From Glandiceps talaboti (taxonomy: Eukaryota > Hemichordata > Enteropneusta > Spengelidae), in the NCBI RefSeq assembly GCF_964340395.1, contig NC_135552.1, positions 26,756,181-26,820,180 of the forward strand: 64,000 bases of DNA, in the 5' to 3' direction. The notes beneath the pieces are model-generated. The model saw only the letters and a program-made list of their open reading frames with translations, did not search any database and had not been told where the DNA came from. A program made the position numbers and the translations under genes. Below, piece by piece: positions 1 to 18,580 of this stretch. Positions within the stretch are counted from its first letter, which is position 1. Every line of letters starts with the position of its first letter.

Positions 1-332
1 AACCCCATGATGCTACGCTTGTGAAAGTATGACTGCAGAGAACTTTGCATGCATGTAACGTTATGGCAGAACCCCATGATGCTACGCTTGTGAAAGTATG
101 ACTGCAGAGAACTTTGCATGCATGTAACGTTATGGCAGAACCCCATGATGCTACGCTTGTGAAAGTATGACTGCAGAGAACTTTGCATGTACGAAACGTT
201 ATGGCAGAACCCCATGATGCTACGCTTGTCAAAGTATGACTGCAGAGAACTTTGCATGCATGTAACGTTATGGCAGAACCCCATGATGCTACATTCGTGA
301 AAGTACGACTGTAGAGAACTTTGCAAGCATTT
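1..332. repeat. 69-bp tandem repeat, about 4.8 copies
   Basis: The unit starts with AACCCCATGATGCTACGCTT and recurs at 1, 70, 139, 208 and 277, giving an exact 69-bp period. Copies differ by only a few bases and the last decays after about 330. The array runs off the left edge of the window, so its full size is unknown. No coding potential is visible. Confidence 0.95.
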
Positions 333-477
333 GTGTATGCAATAATGATTTGGGTATTTGCACAGCAGTGCAAATATTACAGCCACCCCCCAACAGCAGT
401 TATCAGCCTGCCTGTTAGTAAATATTTACATAATATTTGCCATATGTAAATTATGTCTCTCTTGTACACATCTCAGT

Positions 478-905
478 GAGGGCATATTTACATATTGACT
501 TCATTTGAATATAGTCAATTAGGCTGATGTATGTTATCACTCCCCATTGTGACCAATCACTTTTGAGTGTTCATTTACATAATGACTTCATTTGAATATA
601 GTCAGTTAGGCTGATGTACGTTATCACTCCCCATTGAGACCAATCAGGTTGAGTGTTCATTTACATATTGACTTCATTTGAATATGGTCAATTAGGCTGA
701 TGTATGTTATCACTCCCCATTGTGACCAATCACTTTGAGTGTTCATTTACATAATGACTTCATTTGAATATGGTCAATTAGGCTGATGTATGTTATCACT
801 CCCCACTGTGACCAATCAGTTTTGAGTGTTCATTTACATAATGACTTCATTTGAATATGGTCAATTAGGCTGATGTATGTTATCACTCCCCATTGTGACC
901 AATCA
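478..905. repeat. 86/87-bp tandem repeat, 5 copies
   Basis: The phrase GACTTCATTTGAATA recurs at 497, 584, 670, 756 and 843, a period of 86 or 87 bp. Each unit also carries GGCTGATGTATGTTATCACT and CCCCATTGTGACCAATCA. The array is unrelated to the 69-bp array to its left and abuts a third array on its right. Confidence 0.94.
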
Positions 906-1246
906 GTTTTAGTGCATTTTATCAAACCAGTCACTTTGAGCATATAATTTTCAAACAACATTACCAGTAATTGGTTACTGTGTGTACCGTTGACAACATT
1001 ACAATCAGTTTTAGTGCATTTTGTCAAACCAGTCACTTTGAGCATATAATTTTCAAACAACATTACCAGTAATTGGTTACCGTGTGTACCGTTGACAACA
1101 TTACAATCAGTTTTAGTGCATTTTGTCAAACCAGTCACTTTGAGCATATAATTTTCAAACAACATTACCAGTAATTGGTTACCGCACATACCCCTGACAA
1201 CATTACAAGTAATTGGTTGCCACGTATACCGTTGACAACATTACAA
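900..1246. repeat. 102-bp tandem repeat, about 3.3 copies
   Basis: AATCAGTTTTAGTGCATTTT recurs at 901, 1003 and 1105, an exact 102-bp period, followed by a degenerate partial copy. Because 102 is a multiple of three, one minus-strand frame stays open through all copies. That is a by-product of the period and not evidence of a gene. Confidence 0.94.
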
Positions 1247-1398
1247 GCTGTTAGTGACACAGCAAAGCAAAATCACAGATTGCAATGTAAACATGTTAGT
1301 GAGACAGTGACCCTTGATGTTTACTTGGTGGAAATATTGTGAGAAAAATTAAGGTCAAAATTGTACACTTAAACCATCGTGATTTGAAAGACAGTGAT

Positions 1399-1421
1399 TG
1401 TGTGTGTGTGTGTGTGTGTGT

Positions 1422-1472
<51 letters not shown>
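1399..1472. repeat. (TG)n microsatellite
   Basis: About 74 bp of almost pure TG dinucleotide with a single TC interruption. Confidence 0.97.
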
Positions 1473-1473
<1 letters not shown>

Positions 1474-1884
1474 TTCAGTTATGTAAGCATAGGGAAATAT
1501 TAGGTACATGGTATAACCTTCGTTGAATTTTCTGTGTATATTGTAAGTTATAAAATTGATCACTGTTTATAAAGTAACAACCTTATTTTAGAGTTTAACA
1601 TTTGTATATGGATCGTAAATGGTGATTCTTTTACAACCAAAATCATGTCAATCAATCTAAAATATAAGCCCTTATCATTACCTTTAAATTTGAAACAAGA
1701 ACAATTAAGTGATAATCTAGGGTTTTCCCAAGTCTTGTAAAAAGACATCGGATCTGCACTTGGAAGGTTGTTGAATAAAAACCAAGGATGGTAGTACCTC
1801 TGGTGTGCAAGTCCTTGACAGTGCCTTTGATCTTGAGTGACCTGTGGTAGCTTTTAAAGTTGGCGAAATTGTCTGGGGTCTAGC

Positions 1885-2046
1885 TGCTAGACTAGGGTTT
1901 CCCCCATTGTGCTCAAAGCGTTTAACATTTAGTACCAAGGCATGGACCTGTAGCTGCACAATGGCCCTTTATGCCTCCTCAACTCCCTTAGTAATATTCA
2001 GTCTACTGCAGCTTCTAAAAATGCATAGAATCAACATGCATTGTAC
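1885..2046 (-). mobile_element. SINE body fragment, tail missing
   Basis: This segment matches the body of the more complete SINE at 21719-22140. Both contain TGTGCTCAAAGCG, then a stretch like GCACAATGGCCCTTTATGCC, then CTCCTCAACTCC and a CTGCAGC-containing phrase in the same order. The copy here lacks the GCGCTATATAA-type 3' tail and the tRNA-like head, so it is a decayed or truncated copy. Confidence 0.6.
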
Positions 2047-2049
2047 CTG

Positions 2050-3679
2050 AAATCTCTACCTGTGAATAAAAATTTGAACCACAGCTATTGCTGAGAATCT
2101 GCTCATGTCACATGTACATTATTTGAAAGTGTTGAGTAGGTCAGAATTTGGCCAATTTTTGCAGTTTTTATTGGACTTGATTTTCCTTATTTGGTTTGAT
2201 GTTAAACTTTATTTTGATGTCGCCATTCGGCCTGTTTTATAAATTGCAGGTATTGCTGAGGTGTATCAAGACAAAACCTACCAATACATGTATCTGCTAT
2301 ACTGTGTCTAAGGGAAAGTTAATTGGATACATGGAAAACAAAATTAGTGTATGCATGCTACAAGTTAGTCTACTTCCAATATGATACAAGTTACGATTAC
2401 TACAATCATCTCATCTTACATCTACTTCCTATATGATACGAGTTACAATAACTACAATCATCTCCACTCATGATCACTACGTGTAGTTCCTGTACAATTT
2501 GAGTTATGATTACTACATTCATCTCCACTCACTATGTCTATATGATTTGACATTACTTAGATTGTGTAGATAAAATGATTGCATGACAAATTTGCATTTT
2601 GGGTCAAAAAATTTGATTTTTGGTGAAAAAATAAAACTCAAAAACAAATTGGTCAAATTGGTCAGAAATGTGGAGATTTTTAGGGATGTGTAGTTGAAGA
2701 ATTGTTCATGATGTGATGATTCTATATGTGATATGCAAATTGGGTTTGAAAATGTGACTTTTGGTTAAACATTGTGAATTCTGAAACTTTGGCAGATTGG
2801 GCTGAAATTTGATTTGCACATTTCTGGAGATGTGTAAATGGAGAATTATTCATGACATGATCCCATTAGTGATGGTCAAATTAGGTCTTAAAATGTTACT
2901 TTTGGTCACAAAGTCGTATCCTAACTATGTGGATATGGCTGAATTTTGGTGGGGATGTTTCTAGAGGTGTCGATCAGCAGATATTGTACAAGACACATTG
3001 ACACAAGTTCATAGCAACCATGCCCTTAGCAACAGCCAATATTTTCCAAAGGTAACAATTGTTGGTTAGGGAAGTGAATAAATATTCAAAAAATGTATAC
3101 AAATATGCCTAGAAACAAGACCATGACCATGGACCAGTGTAGCAACTACCAGACAATGGTGTATTGTATGGTAAAAACAACAGGTATGGCATGGCAAGTG
3201 GATAAACATTCCAAAAATAAACATGTGTTACAAAATGTAAACATTACAGGACCCCACTTATAACAACAGTGAATTGATGGTGTATGTTGCAAATTTAGCA
3301 ACATTAATGTTTAGGCAAGTGGAAAAAGATTTAAAAGATTGACACATATGCCTAACAACTATGACAACAGCAACATACCAATGGTAACGCCCTTTCCTCA
3401 GTAACAATGATGAGCTAAGCATTCAAGTACAAATACAAATATGCATATTAACCATGGACACACCCATAGCAACAACCAGGAGCATATTGTGCAAAGATAT
3501 AAAACCCATAATTTTTTGTTCGAATGTGTTCAACCCAGTTTATTTGTGGTGTAAATGATAGTTTATTTTATGCTCTGAGATCAGAATAAGATATTTGCAG
3601 TAAAGTATTTTAGTTCACTGGGTATGAGTTTTGGTTTAATGAAGAGGTTGGACTTATTAAAAAACAAATGCAAGACAAA
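2050..3679. other. Intergenic; degenerate ancient repeats
   Basis: No gene is supported here. From about 2580 to 2990 there are roughly three very diverged copies of a unit of about 140 bp, recognisable by GCAAATTNGGTNNNAAAATG and by GATGTGTAN-TGAAGAATTNTTCATGA-like phrases. From about 3000 to 3500 another decayed repeat recurs with phrases such as ACAAATATGCCTAGAAACAA and CATAGCAACAACC. Confidence 0.5.
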
Positions 3680-3759
3680 TGTATGTATGTTTGTATGTAT
3701 GTATGTATGTATGTATGTATGTGTGTATGTATGTATGTATGTATGTACGTATGTATGTA
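3680..3759. repeat. (TATG)n microsatellite
   Basis: About 80 bp of GTAT tetranucleotide with a few substitutions. It directly abuts the retroposon tail at 3760. Confidence 0.95.
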
Positions 3760-3850
3760 ATCAATGAATCAATCAAATTTATATAGCGCCGATTTCCAGA
3801 GCAATGTTCTGTTCAGTAGTGCTGAATGGCTAAAGCACACTATATGCTTT
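3760..3850 (-). mobile_element. Retroposon 3' end (GCGCTATATAA tail)
   Basis: Read on the minus strand, the sequence ends in GGCGCTATATAAATTTGATT followed by a few ATTG-type repeats. This terminal motif plus simple repeat tail is shared with the SINE whose tail lies at 21720-21790, although the bodies differ. I call it a SINE or LINE 3' end. The body upstream is not recognisable. Confidence 0.5.
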
Positions 3851-3860
3851 GGTGAACAAA

Positions 3861-4018
3861 TGTATGTATGTATGCGAGTACGTACGTACGTATGTGTGTG
3901 TATTTAGTACGTACGCACGTACGTACATACGTACGTATGTGTGTGTGTGTGTATTTAGTACGTACACACGTACGTACGTACGTACGTATGTATGTATGTA
4001 TGTATGTATGTATGTATG

Positions 4019-4047
<29 letters not shown>
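3861..4047. repeat. Compound (TATG)n/(TACG)n/(GT)n microsatellite
   Basis: Blocks of TACG, GT and TATG alternate, with a twice-repeated phrase GTGTATTTAGTACGTAC. Both ends and the core include ACGT-rich self-complementary stretches. An A-run (4048-4057) follows. Confidence 0.95.
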
Positions 4048-4050
<3 letters not shown>

Positions 4051-4057
4051 AAAAAAG

Positions 4058-5494
4058 GTAATGCAAAAAAAAACGCAATGGAAAAAATAAAAAAATGGAA
4101 ATGTGAGCCGTATCGGCTTTCGTACCAATCGGTTTTGACGACAGTGGTTCACTACATAGGTTCAAATATACATTAGGAAAATTTTGGCACATGGCCAGGA
4201 TTGGTTTTTCATCTCACAGAAACAGTTGTGTCTGAACTCGCATTGACATTGACATTGTTACAATTGAAGTCTACTAAAATCCAATGGAACACAAATCTAT
4301 GGAACATGAAAATTTGTCTGGGTATCTCAGTACACAGCATTAATCGACGGGAGACTGTACTAATTACTTGCAGTTAATACAACTCTTTCTATCAAAATCA
4401 GTCTTTACATAAACTAATTTCTGATAATGCCACTTATGATATACATAAATGTGCCTGTTCGTGGCATTAAAAATGTGCAGACTAATACAACTCTGTGTAC
4501 AGTGTATTAATATCACTTCTTTATAATTTTCAATGGTTTTCACATTGGTACAATTTCATTTGTACAATTTCATTCAGAAAAAGTTTTTATCTTGAGAATG
4601 GCAAATTCATTAAAAAAACAAATGGCAAGTTCAATCACCAGTTAAAAGTGCCGTCAATATATACCCAGTGGTGAATTTAATGAAGATGAAAGCTAACTCT
4701 AACAGTAACCTAATACACAACTGGCCAATCTTAAATACTATATACCCCAATACTAAATGTTTGAATATATTATTTGAGAAATAGTGCACATGGGGGTACG
4801 GGAGGACCCTCTCCACTCCTCCATGGCCAGCCGTAGGGATTTTGGCAAATTACAGTTGTTCAGGAGTCATTTCATCGCACCAAAACGACACTTATTTTGT
4901 CATTTTCCAACATGATCCACTTAGTGGTCTGAGGTAGAACCATCAGGATTAAATATAGTATTTTAATACAACACCGCCTGTCACAGTGCACTGCTGAAAA
5001 ACGAATATCATATAGTGAAAATATCAGTAAGGGTATCAAACCTCGCAGGTAACATCACACAAATCCTTATATGTTATAACATAAGCAATTTATCCAAAAA
5101 GAAAAGAAGCTTAGTTTTTTAATATTCTTTTCTCTCACTCTTTTTCCTCCCATTTGTTTGTTTTGTTTTGTTTTGTTTTGTTTGTTTCTGTATATGATTA
5201 TACTAGTCATATCTTCTCTAATTTGTTAGGTGTGCATGTATTTTAATTTTCTGTTAGTGCTGCTCCTAACATAACATGCTTAGTGGGCCGTGATACCAAA
5301 GGGATGCAATAAAAATGTATAAATAAATAAAATTATGTGTACATAGGTGTACATCGCCATGTTATTTTGGTCTGTCTGTACAACGTGTGACGTGACAAGG
5401 TATGTGCGTAGTAGAGTGAGGAAGGCCTTATATTCTACACACCAGCCATACACCCCTCGAGCAACTTGAGCTGAACACCATAGATGTTTCTATA
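4058..5494. other. Intergenic region upstream of C1GALT1 copy 1
   Basis: No coding region is supported. A (TTTTG)n run lies at 5153-5188. The stretch 5270-5332 (GGGCCGTGATACCAAAGGG, then GCAATAAAAATG and AAATA repeats) looks like the 3' end of a plus-strand non-LTR retrotransposon. The promoter of the downstream gene should lie within 5340-5494, but I see no TATA box at a convincing distance. Confidence 0.45.
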
Positions 5495-12507
<7,013 letters not shown>

Positions 12508-14039
12508 TTTCATAGACTGGGTTGCCCGGAGATGTCTCCATCTAGATCTGCGTTGGCATGTGTATGTTCTCTGTTATCCATTTCTGTATAAAACCCCTGT
12601 TCAAGGGTACTCACTCGGAACTTCTAAACAGTAGCACAAATTATTAGCTGTAAGTTGACAATCTAATACTGTATATAGAATAGAATACAATAGAAAAGAA
12701 TCTTTATTGCATCCATTAAGAAAACTACATTTCTTCATTGGATTTCTGCATTAAGTTTTTGGTGCTAATATACGTAGGCGTAATGAGGACACAGAAGTAG
12801 TGTTTTTAAAACCATGTGAGTAGTTTTTTTTACCATGGGAATAGTTTTTTTATTTACCACGGGAGTAATTATTTTTAGTTTTACCATGGGAGTAGGTTTT
12901 TTACCATGGGAGTAATTTTTTTTTAGTTTTACCATGGCAGTATTAATACAAGTAAATATATGAACTAGAATAATAATAGTCTACAGAAAAAATAACAAAA
13001 TAAGGTATATATGAAGTGCAGACTTTAGGTTAGATAAATGTGATGTAAAATGAAATTCACAATGAAATTAAATCACCAATATATTTGATGGAATGGATGA
13101 ATTGTTTCTGGAGATTAGTAATCATCCTATCATATTTTGAGTAAATCAGAACTTTTACCTTAAGAATAGATGACATTATTTTTACTTCCTTCTGAGATCA
13201 ATAAGAACTCGAGAAATCTATGAAAATTGGGGTGCCGTCAACTCTTTATAGTATCCATTGAATGACTAATGATATCTAAGGCACTCAATATGTTTAGACG
13301 ACGATTCTCTAAGTCTCAAAACTCAAAGTCCAAATACTATGAACTCTTCTGTGATTATTCAATGGAAAGTTCAGTGAACATAACCATATGGCAACAATAT
13401 TGCAATCAAGTGTAGGTGTTGATCTACAGATCTAACCAAGTCTCGCCATACGAAAATGAAAAATGTGATCAATTTTTATCACGTTCATGTGCAGATACCA
13501 TTAAACTAATAAATAGATTTTTAAAACAATGTTTTGGTGTATTAATTTGGCCTAGTCGCATGCATTGTAAAGTTTCAAAAATAAATGAACACATCTAGCA
13601 AATTAAATTGTTCGCTTGACTCTATGTTCAAATTTATTTCCCGCTTCTAACCTTATTTGGTCTATTCTCATTTTTGCTATCCGTCCTGTTAACAGAGCGT
13701 CACCAAATCAACAACATCACAAATAGTACTCAAAACTTAGCACAAGAACACTTTAAAACTAGATGATCTCAACAAAACGCACATATGGATTAATGGTCTC
13801 AATACAAGTCACACATTTATGTAGGCATGAGAAGGCATGAAAACCAAATACGATAGACATGAATTACGAGATATACCTCTCCGACTTACAATATTACTGT
13901 ACATATTAAATTATTAATTAAAAGGCGTCCGTTGAGCCTTATTCTGCATACGACGCTCTTGACGTCATCAACGGTATAATTAGAATCAGTACACTTCTAC
14001 CATACCAATCTCTTCAGTTCCGCATGTCAAACAATAGCT
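12508..14039. other. Intergenic, downstream of C1GALT1 copy 1
   Basis: No gene is supported. At 12678-12760 the minus strand reads GCAATAAAGATTCTTTTC followed by TTCTATTGTATTC, which resembles a non-LTR element 3' end with a short repeat tail. A small tandem repeat lies at 12808-12945. The rest (12950-14030) is AT-rich with nothing recognisable. Confidence 0.45.
12808..12945. repeat. Irregular tandem repeat around TTACCATGGGAGTA
   Basis: The phrase ACCATGGGAGTA or a close variant, followed by a T-run, occurs five to six times with spacings of about 25 to 35 bp. Confidence 0.75.
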
Positions 14040-14130
14040 TAGGCCAAAAACATGTTTGGTTCCAGATCCGGTACCCGATCCAACCTTGTTTTTCACTGCC
14101 TCCCTAAACTATTTTTTAGGTAATTCGAAA
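14040..14130 (+). mobile_element. Partial copy of the 41-kb MITE family
   Basis: TAGGCCAAAAACATGTTTGG, then TTCCAGAT, CCAACC and TTTTTCACTGCCT, parallels the left end of the element at 41046-41410 (AGGCCTAAAAAAATAATTG, then TTGGTTCCAGTTACC and TTTTCACTGCCTG). No matching right end is seen, so it is truncated or diverged. Confidence 0.5.
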
Positions 14131-15404
14131 CAATTATCGAAACAAATTTACAAAGTAAATCCTACCTATACCCCTCCCTTCAACTATTAACTACATCGTT
14201 CACATTAGCTAGCCATTTCCTAACCTCCACACCAACATTAAAAAGCATATATACCTGCTAAATTTATGGCCCAATTAGATCTAGACTGTATTACCAACCG
14301 CTCCCCATCCCCGTTAATATCATTTCTGAATTCCACCCCCCCCGCCCCCACCCCCCAGACTGCCAGAATAATACACAGGTAGGATTGTCATCTCAAACAA
14401 CACTATGTGTGTAAGATCGTCAGACGTTTTTAATTAAACTACCCAAAATTAAACTGCAGTTGAAGAAAACTTACCCCCCCCCCCCCCGCCACTCCAACTA
14501 GCTTTTAACATATCCATGTGCTCATAACCCTCCCAACAATATTGTAAATAACTGCCCACCTTCTAATTCCCTACCCTAAAAGAAAACAGATTACTTTGGT
14601 GGTTTGGCTTCCCTTTGATCTTCTCTGTGTGATCCGATCAAAAAAATCGGTCCACCAAAACGTTATCAAAAGTAAAAAAATGTATAAAAATGGATTCTGC
14701 TCCCAAACATGCCAGTAATGTGAAACATTGTCTTGCAGTTTTATTTTCTGTGAGGCGAACGCATGGAAACAGCTAAATCACTCCCCATAGTTTTATCAAT
14801 TGATAAATCGTCACATTTGGTCTGAATCAACGTAGTGGTGATTACAATGAAAAGCTTGTAGTTATGGAAATAATAAGGCATCTTTGTTCAGCAATTATGA
14901 AGGAGTACCAACAGTACCATGGGTATTTGAGGCATGTGTGTATTAACACAAAATATTACAACACTCCACCCCAACTATTTGTGTCGAAACAAAAGACTTT
15001 AGCTAACTCTCTTTTCAAAAATTTCAAGACCTCTTCGATAATTATACAGTAATAAGCAGCGGCAAAATTTTAGCTCCTCACCCCCTCCATCTCTCTACTG
15101 CATGCAATAAATAATGAACGGTTCCTTGGAAAGTTATCATATATGACAACATTCCTGAAGCAGAGTGAACAGTGAACAAGTGAATGGCCACGTAGCGCAT
15201 CATGTAAGATAAAACTTACATTATATTATATCATGCTACTATGCGCCATTCTGATTGGATAATAACTGTGGTAAAATCCCATTTTACCACGGCTGGCAGT
15301 GGTAAAATGGGCCGAAAGCAACGATCGATCAGTGGCTTCAACATCACTGATAAGGTACAAGTTCTCCCCATGCAACGAGCCGTCTCAGCGTCCTACTCTC
15401 GTTA
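14131..15404. other. Intergenic, with C-runs
   Basis: No gene is supported. C-homopolymer stretches occur at about 14335-14358 and 14474-14490. A short palindrome GTGGTAAAAT-CCC-ATTTTACCAC lies at 15269-15291 and is partly repeated just after. Confidence 0.5.
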
Positions 15405-17462
15405 GGGGTGGACCATTTGATATCCTGGGGGGGGCTTGGAAGATTTCGGGGAAAAAAAAGATGCCAAGTGGATTTGCTTGAAAAAAAAAATCCGGATATG
15501 AGTGGGTGATGGAAAAAAAAGATGGACCACTGCTGCTAGAAAAAAAATATCTTGACAGGGAAATGATGCACAGGTTCGAGTATACTGTTCAACCTGCTCG
15601 TACCTCTCCAACCAGGACACTTGTCAAATCATGACAAACAGTTTCAAACACATGTCAGGGACCAGTCAGTTTCGTTAGCCTGTGGTACATATATATATTT
15701 GTTCTTGTCTCTGTTTCTTTCATAAATGGTTTAAATATTACTTCATGTAAGGGTTCAAACATAACTATACATAAAATTATACATATAATACATGTATTAC
15801 CTAGCTACCACACTAGTTACAGAACATGCCATGTAATTTTTTGGCTGTTTCACAATCAGTGCTTCACTTATCTTGCACTTTGGGGCAAAAGTGAACTTGA
15901 CTGTTTTGTAATGGTAATCTTCATACTATTGGATAGTTTATAAAAGAACTTAATCTAAATTGTTCTCGTCTCTTCAGTATGAATTTGTCAGAAGGGATGA
16001 TATACTTCTTATTTCAGACACTACATGTATCAACACCACAACTCAAATTCAAGTTTCTATTGTACACTAGGTATGACCTCCTAAAGTGCTCTAACACATC
16101 AGTAACTTTACTATACATGCAATATCAATGCCCCTATACCAATGTTACAGGCCCACTTTTATAACATGGAAAACCTATTTAAAAAGGTTATATTTACTTT
16201 AGCTTTTCGATGCTTGGCAATATATATCTCAGAGGCTATGAATAACCTAAAAACAAAAAACTACAGATCTGGCAGGGGGAGACCCCTTGGACTCCATCAC
16301 CCCAGAGGCCACTCATTCGTTAAACCAACAATAAGATTCACCAAAATTGGTAAAAAAAAAACTTGAAAAGCTTCTAGGGGAGACCTCCTAGGACCCCCCC
16401 CCCCCATAAGAGGTAGATATGTCCAAGCCTCAAATCAAAGTTCTTCCCTCCACCTCTTACTGCCAAGATGCTATGAAACTTTATTTAAAAAATGTTTCAA
16501 CCATGTGTAGTTGCTTTTTTACAATTGTTAGAGCTGTCTTGTAAAGCTTGCAAATTATTGTCTGAAAGTGTCTGTTAATAGCCTGAAAATTGGCTTTAAG
16601 AGTAAAAATCACCCAGAGCTTCTAGGGGGACACCCCCTAGAACCCCCCTCCCCCGTAAGAGGTAGACATGTTCCAGTTTCAAATCAAAGTTCTTTCCTCC
16701 ACCTCTTACTGTCAAGATGCTATGAAACTTTATTTAAAAAATGTTTCAACCTTATGTAGTTGCTTTTTACATGTTAGAGCTGTCTTGTAAAGCTTGCAAA
16801 TTATTGTCTGAAAGTGTCTGTGAATAGCCTAAGCATTGCCTTTTGAAGTAAAAATCATCCAGGGCTTCTAGGGGGGAGACCCCCTAGAACCCCCCCCCCC
16901 TCCTATTCACACACACTCACACAAGAGGTAGACATATTCCAGTCTCAAAGCTCTTCCCTCTACAGCTTACTGTCAGATGCTATGAAACTTTATTCACGGG
17001 GTCAGTGACTTTTTGTTGGCCCAATGGAAAATAACACTGACACCCCCCAACCCCCCAAGCTGGAGAAACTGACCGGTCTATCTAAATGTCTGAGCTCACC
17101 AATCAAGTTTCCGATTTGTATACCATGGCATAAAAACTGTCAATGATGTTTATTTAATTGAAAATCAAACATGTATGAAATATGTAGTTTTCTAAATAAA
17201 ATCTGTGTGTGATAGAACAGCATCTTTTTACTCTCTGTATTACCCTGTGTGAAAACCAAACAGAAAATTCTGGCAACAAATGTAGGTGTTCAACGTTGAC
17301 GTAATAAAAAAATCTGGATATCTCAAAGAAGCAAAGAAAAAAAAAGTTGCCAGCATAGGCGAAGGAGAAAAAAAATAATTCTCAGGCAAGCAGGTGGGAA
17401 AAAAAATAATGACTCTCCACCAATCTTCCAAGCCCCCCCCAGGATATCGAATGGTCTACCCC
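15405..17462. mobile_element. 2.06-kb DNA transposon-like element, 41-bp TIRs, TTA duplication
   Basis: The left end begins GGGGTGGACCATTTGATATC and the right end is its inverted complement. The two agree at 39 of 41 positions, including a run of eight G/C. TTA lies immediately outside both ends (15402-15404 and 17463-17465), consistent with a 3-bp target duplication. TTA/TAA duplications are known for PIF/Harbinger transposons, so that is the best guess. No transposase reading frame is visible, so it is non-autonomous. It lies between the two C1GALT1 copies. Both ends also carry G/A-rich stretches with repeated A8 runs. Confidence 0.78.
16260..16995. repeat. About 247-bp tandem repeat inside the TIR element
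   Basis: GCTTCTAGGGG recurs at about 16370, 16619 and 16864. Units share AAGAGGTAGA, CCTCCACCTCTTACTG, GATGCTATGAAACTTTATTT and GCTTGCAAATTATTGTCTG. Each unit begins with a short palindrome-like TTCTAGGGGG...CCCCCTAGAA followed by a C-run. The first and last copies are partial. Confidence 0.85.
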
Positions 17463-18019
17463 TTACGCGTTGAATCAAGCAACACCGATTTAACTTTTAA
17501 CCATCAGTCAAGGTGCGTCAGGATTATTTCGAAACTGTACATTTTCAGGTTCGGTCAATGTTCAATTTGTTACCCATTAAATTACAGTAGACTGTGTAAC
17601 GTCGCGTCTCTGATTTACTGTCTCGCGCTTTCTCCGATTCAACGCCGAGACATCTATTTTTAGCAGTGTGCAAGATTGTATTGTTCTTATGTAAATATCC
17701 AAACAAAATTGTTACTTTCTTTGACCTCTTGCCCCGTTTTCTTTGTTGCTAGTTTTCAACGCGTTTTCGTTATGCATTATATGATGTAAATAAAGTAATT
17801 TATCAATGCAATACAATGCATTGCAATGCAGTGTATGGTTGTGTTCATGCAGTGTGTGGGGGGGCTACATGAACGTATCCACTCATTAAAATATGCTCGT
17901 TCCCGACGATCTCTTACCGACGATCTTTTTCTGTACGTGCGAATTCGCCTTTTCGGGCATATAAATAACCACAGAATCACATTTAGAAGAAATAGTCACA
18001 TATTTTGATATAATATAAT
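17463..18019. other. Intergenic, upstream of C1GALT1 copy 2
   Basis: No gene is supported. There is a small self-complementary cluster CAATGCATTGCAATGCA near 17814-17830. The distal promoter of copy 2 may lie here, but no recognisable motif stands out. Confidence 0.4.
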
Positions 18020-18219
18020 AGCAATAACTCCCGCCGAAGGCGGGTATACACTCGAATTTGGTACAATTCGCTCCATTTAGCACTCGCCATTCGGCTCGTG
18101 CTATATGTCGCGAATCGTACCAAATTCGCTCCATATAGCACTCGCCATTCGGCTCGTGCTATATGTCGCGAATCGTACCAAAATCTCGTGTATACCCGCC
18201 TTCGGCAGGGGTTATTGCT
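18020..18219. mobile_element. 200-bp palindromic MITE just upstream of C1GALT1 copy 2
   Basis: Ends are inverted repeats of 32 bp (18020-18051 and 18188-18219) agreeing at 30 positions. Each tip begins AGCAATAAC and contains the hairpin CCCGCCGAAGGCGGG or its variant. The interior is two direct copies of a 58-bp unit containing CACTCGCCATTCGGCTCGTG, itself near-palindromic. The element ends 117 bp before the start codon, so it probably lies in the promoter or 5' UTR. It is visibly richer in CpG than its surroundings. Confidence 0.75.
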
Positions 18220-18336
18220 TAAATACAAGTATGTTTTAATGAGGAAGTTAGGGGGTACTACTCGGGTCACGGTTTTCTCGATTCAGCTCACCAAACGACG
18301 AAGTGTGTAGAATTAGAAAAAGGCGGTGGTCATGCA

Positions 18337-18580
18337 ATGGCCGCCAGGTTGTCGTCAGCCGTTAGGAACTTTATGATTGGTATATTAGTTGGTGTGACTG
18401 TTTGTGGTGTGTTTGTGACATTCTATAGAGATGACTTCTCAAGTGGTCGACCTCGGAAGTTCACAGTATCGAAAATCCTCCAAGAAGATCCGAACGGACA
18501 CGTAAACATTGACAATACAAATGAAGTTTCGATCCAGGAAGCGGATAGCTTCATGGACCACACGCATGATACATTTAAAG
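18337..18580 (+). CDS. C1GALT1: C1GALT1 copy 2, exon 1
   Basis: ATGGCCGCCAGG starts an anchor of the expected type: hydrophobic from about residue 12, flanked by Arg. There are 81 codons plus one base, with the donor GTATAT at 18581 after AAAG. The start matches the position of the start in copy 1. Confidence 0.9.

Noticed and set aside
830-1189. Open minus-strand frame of 119 codons with three internal repeats
   Set aside because: It exists only because the 102-bp repeat is a multiple of three and has no stop in that frame. There is no splice or family support.
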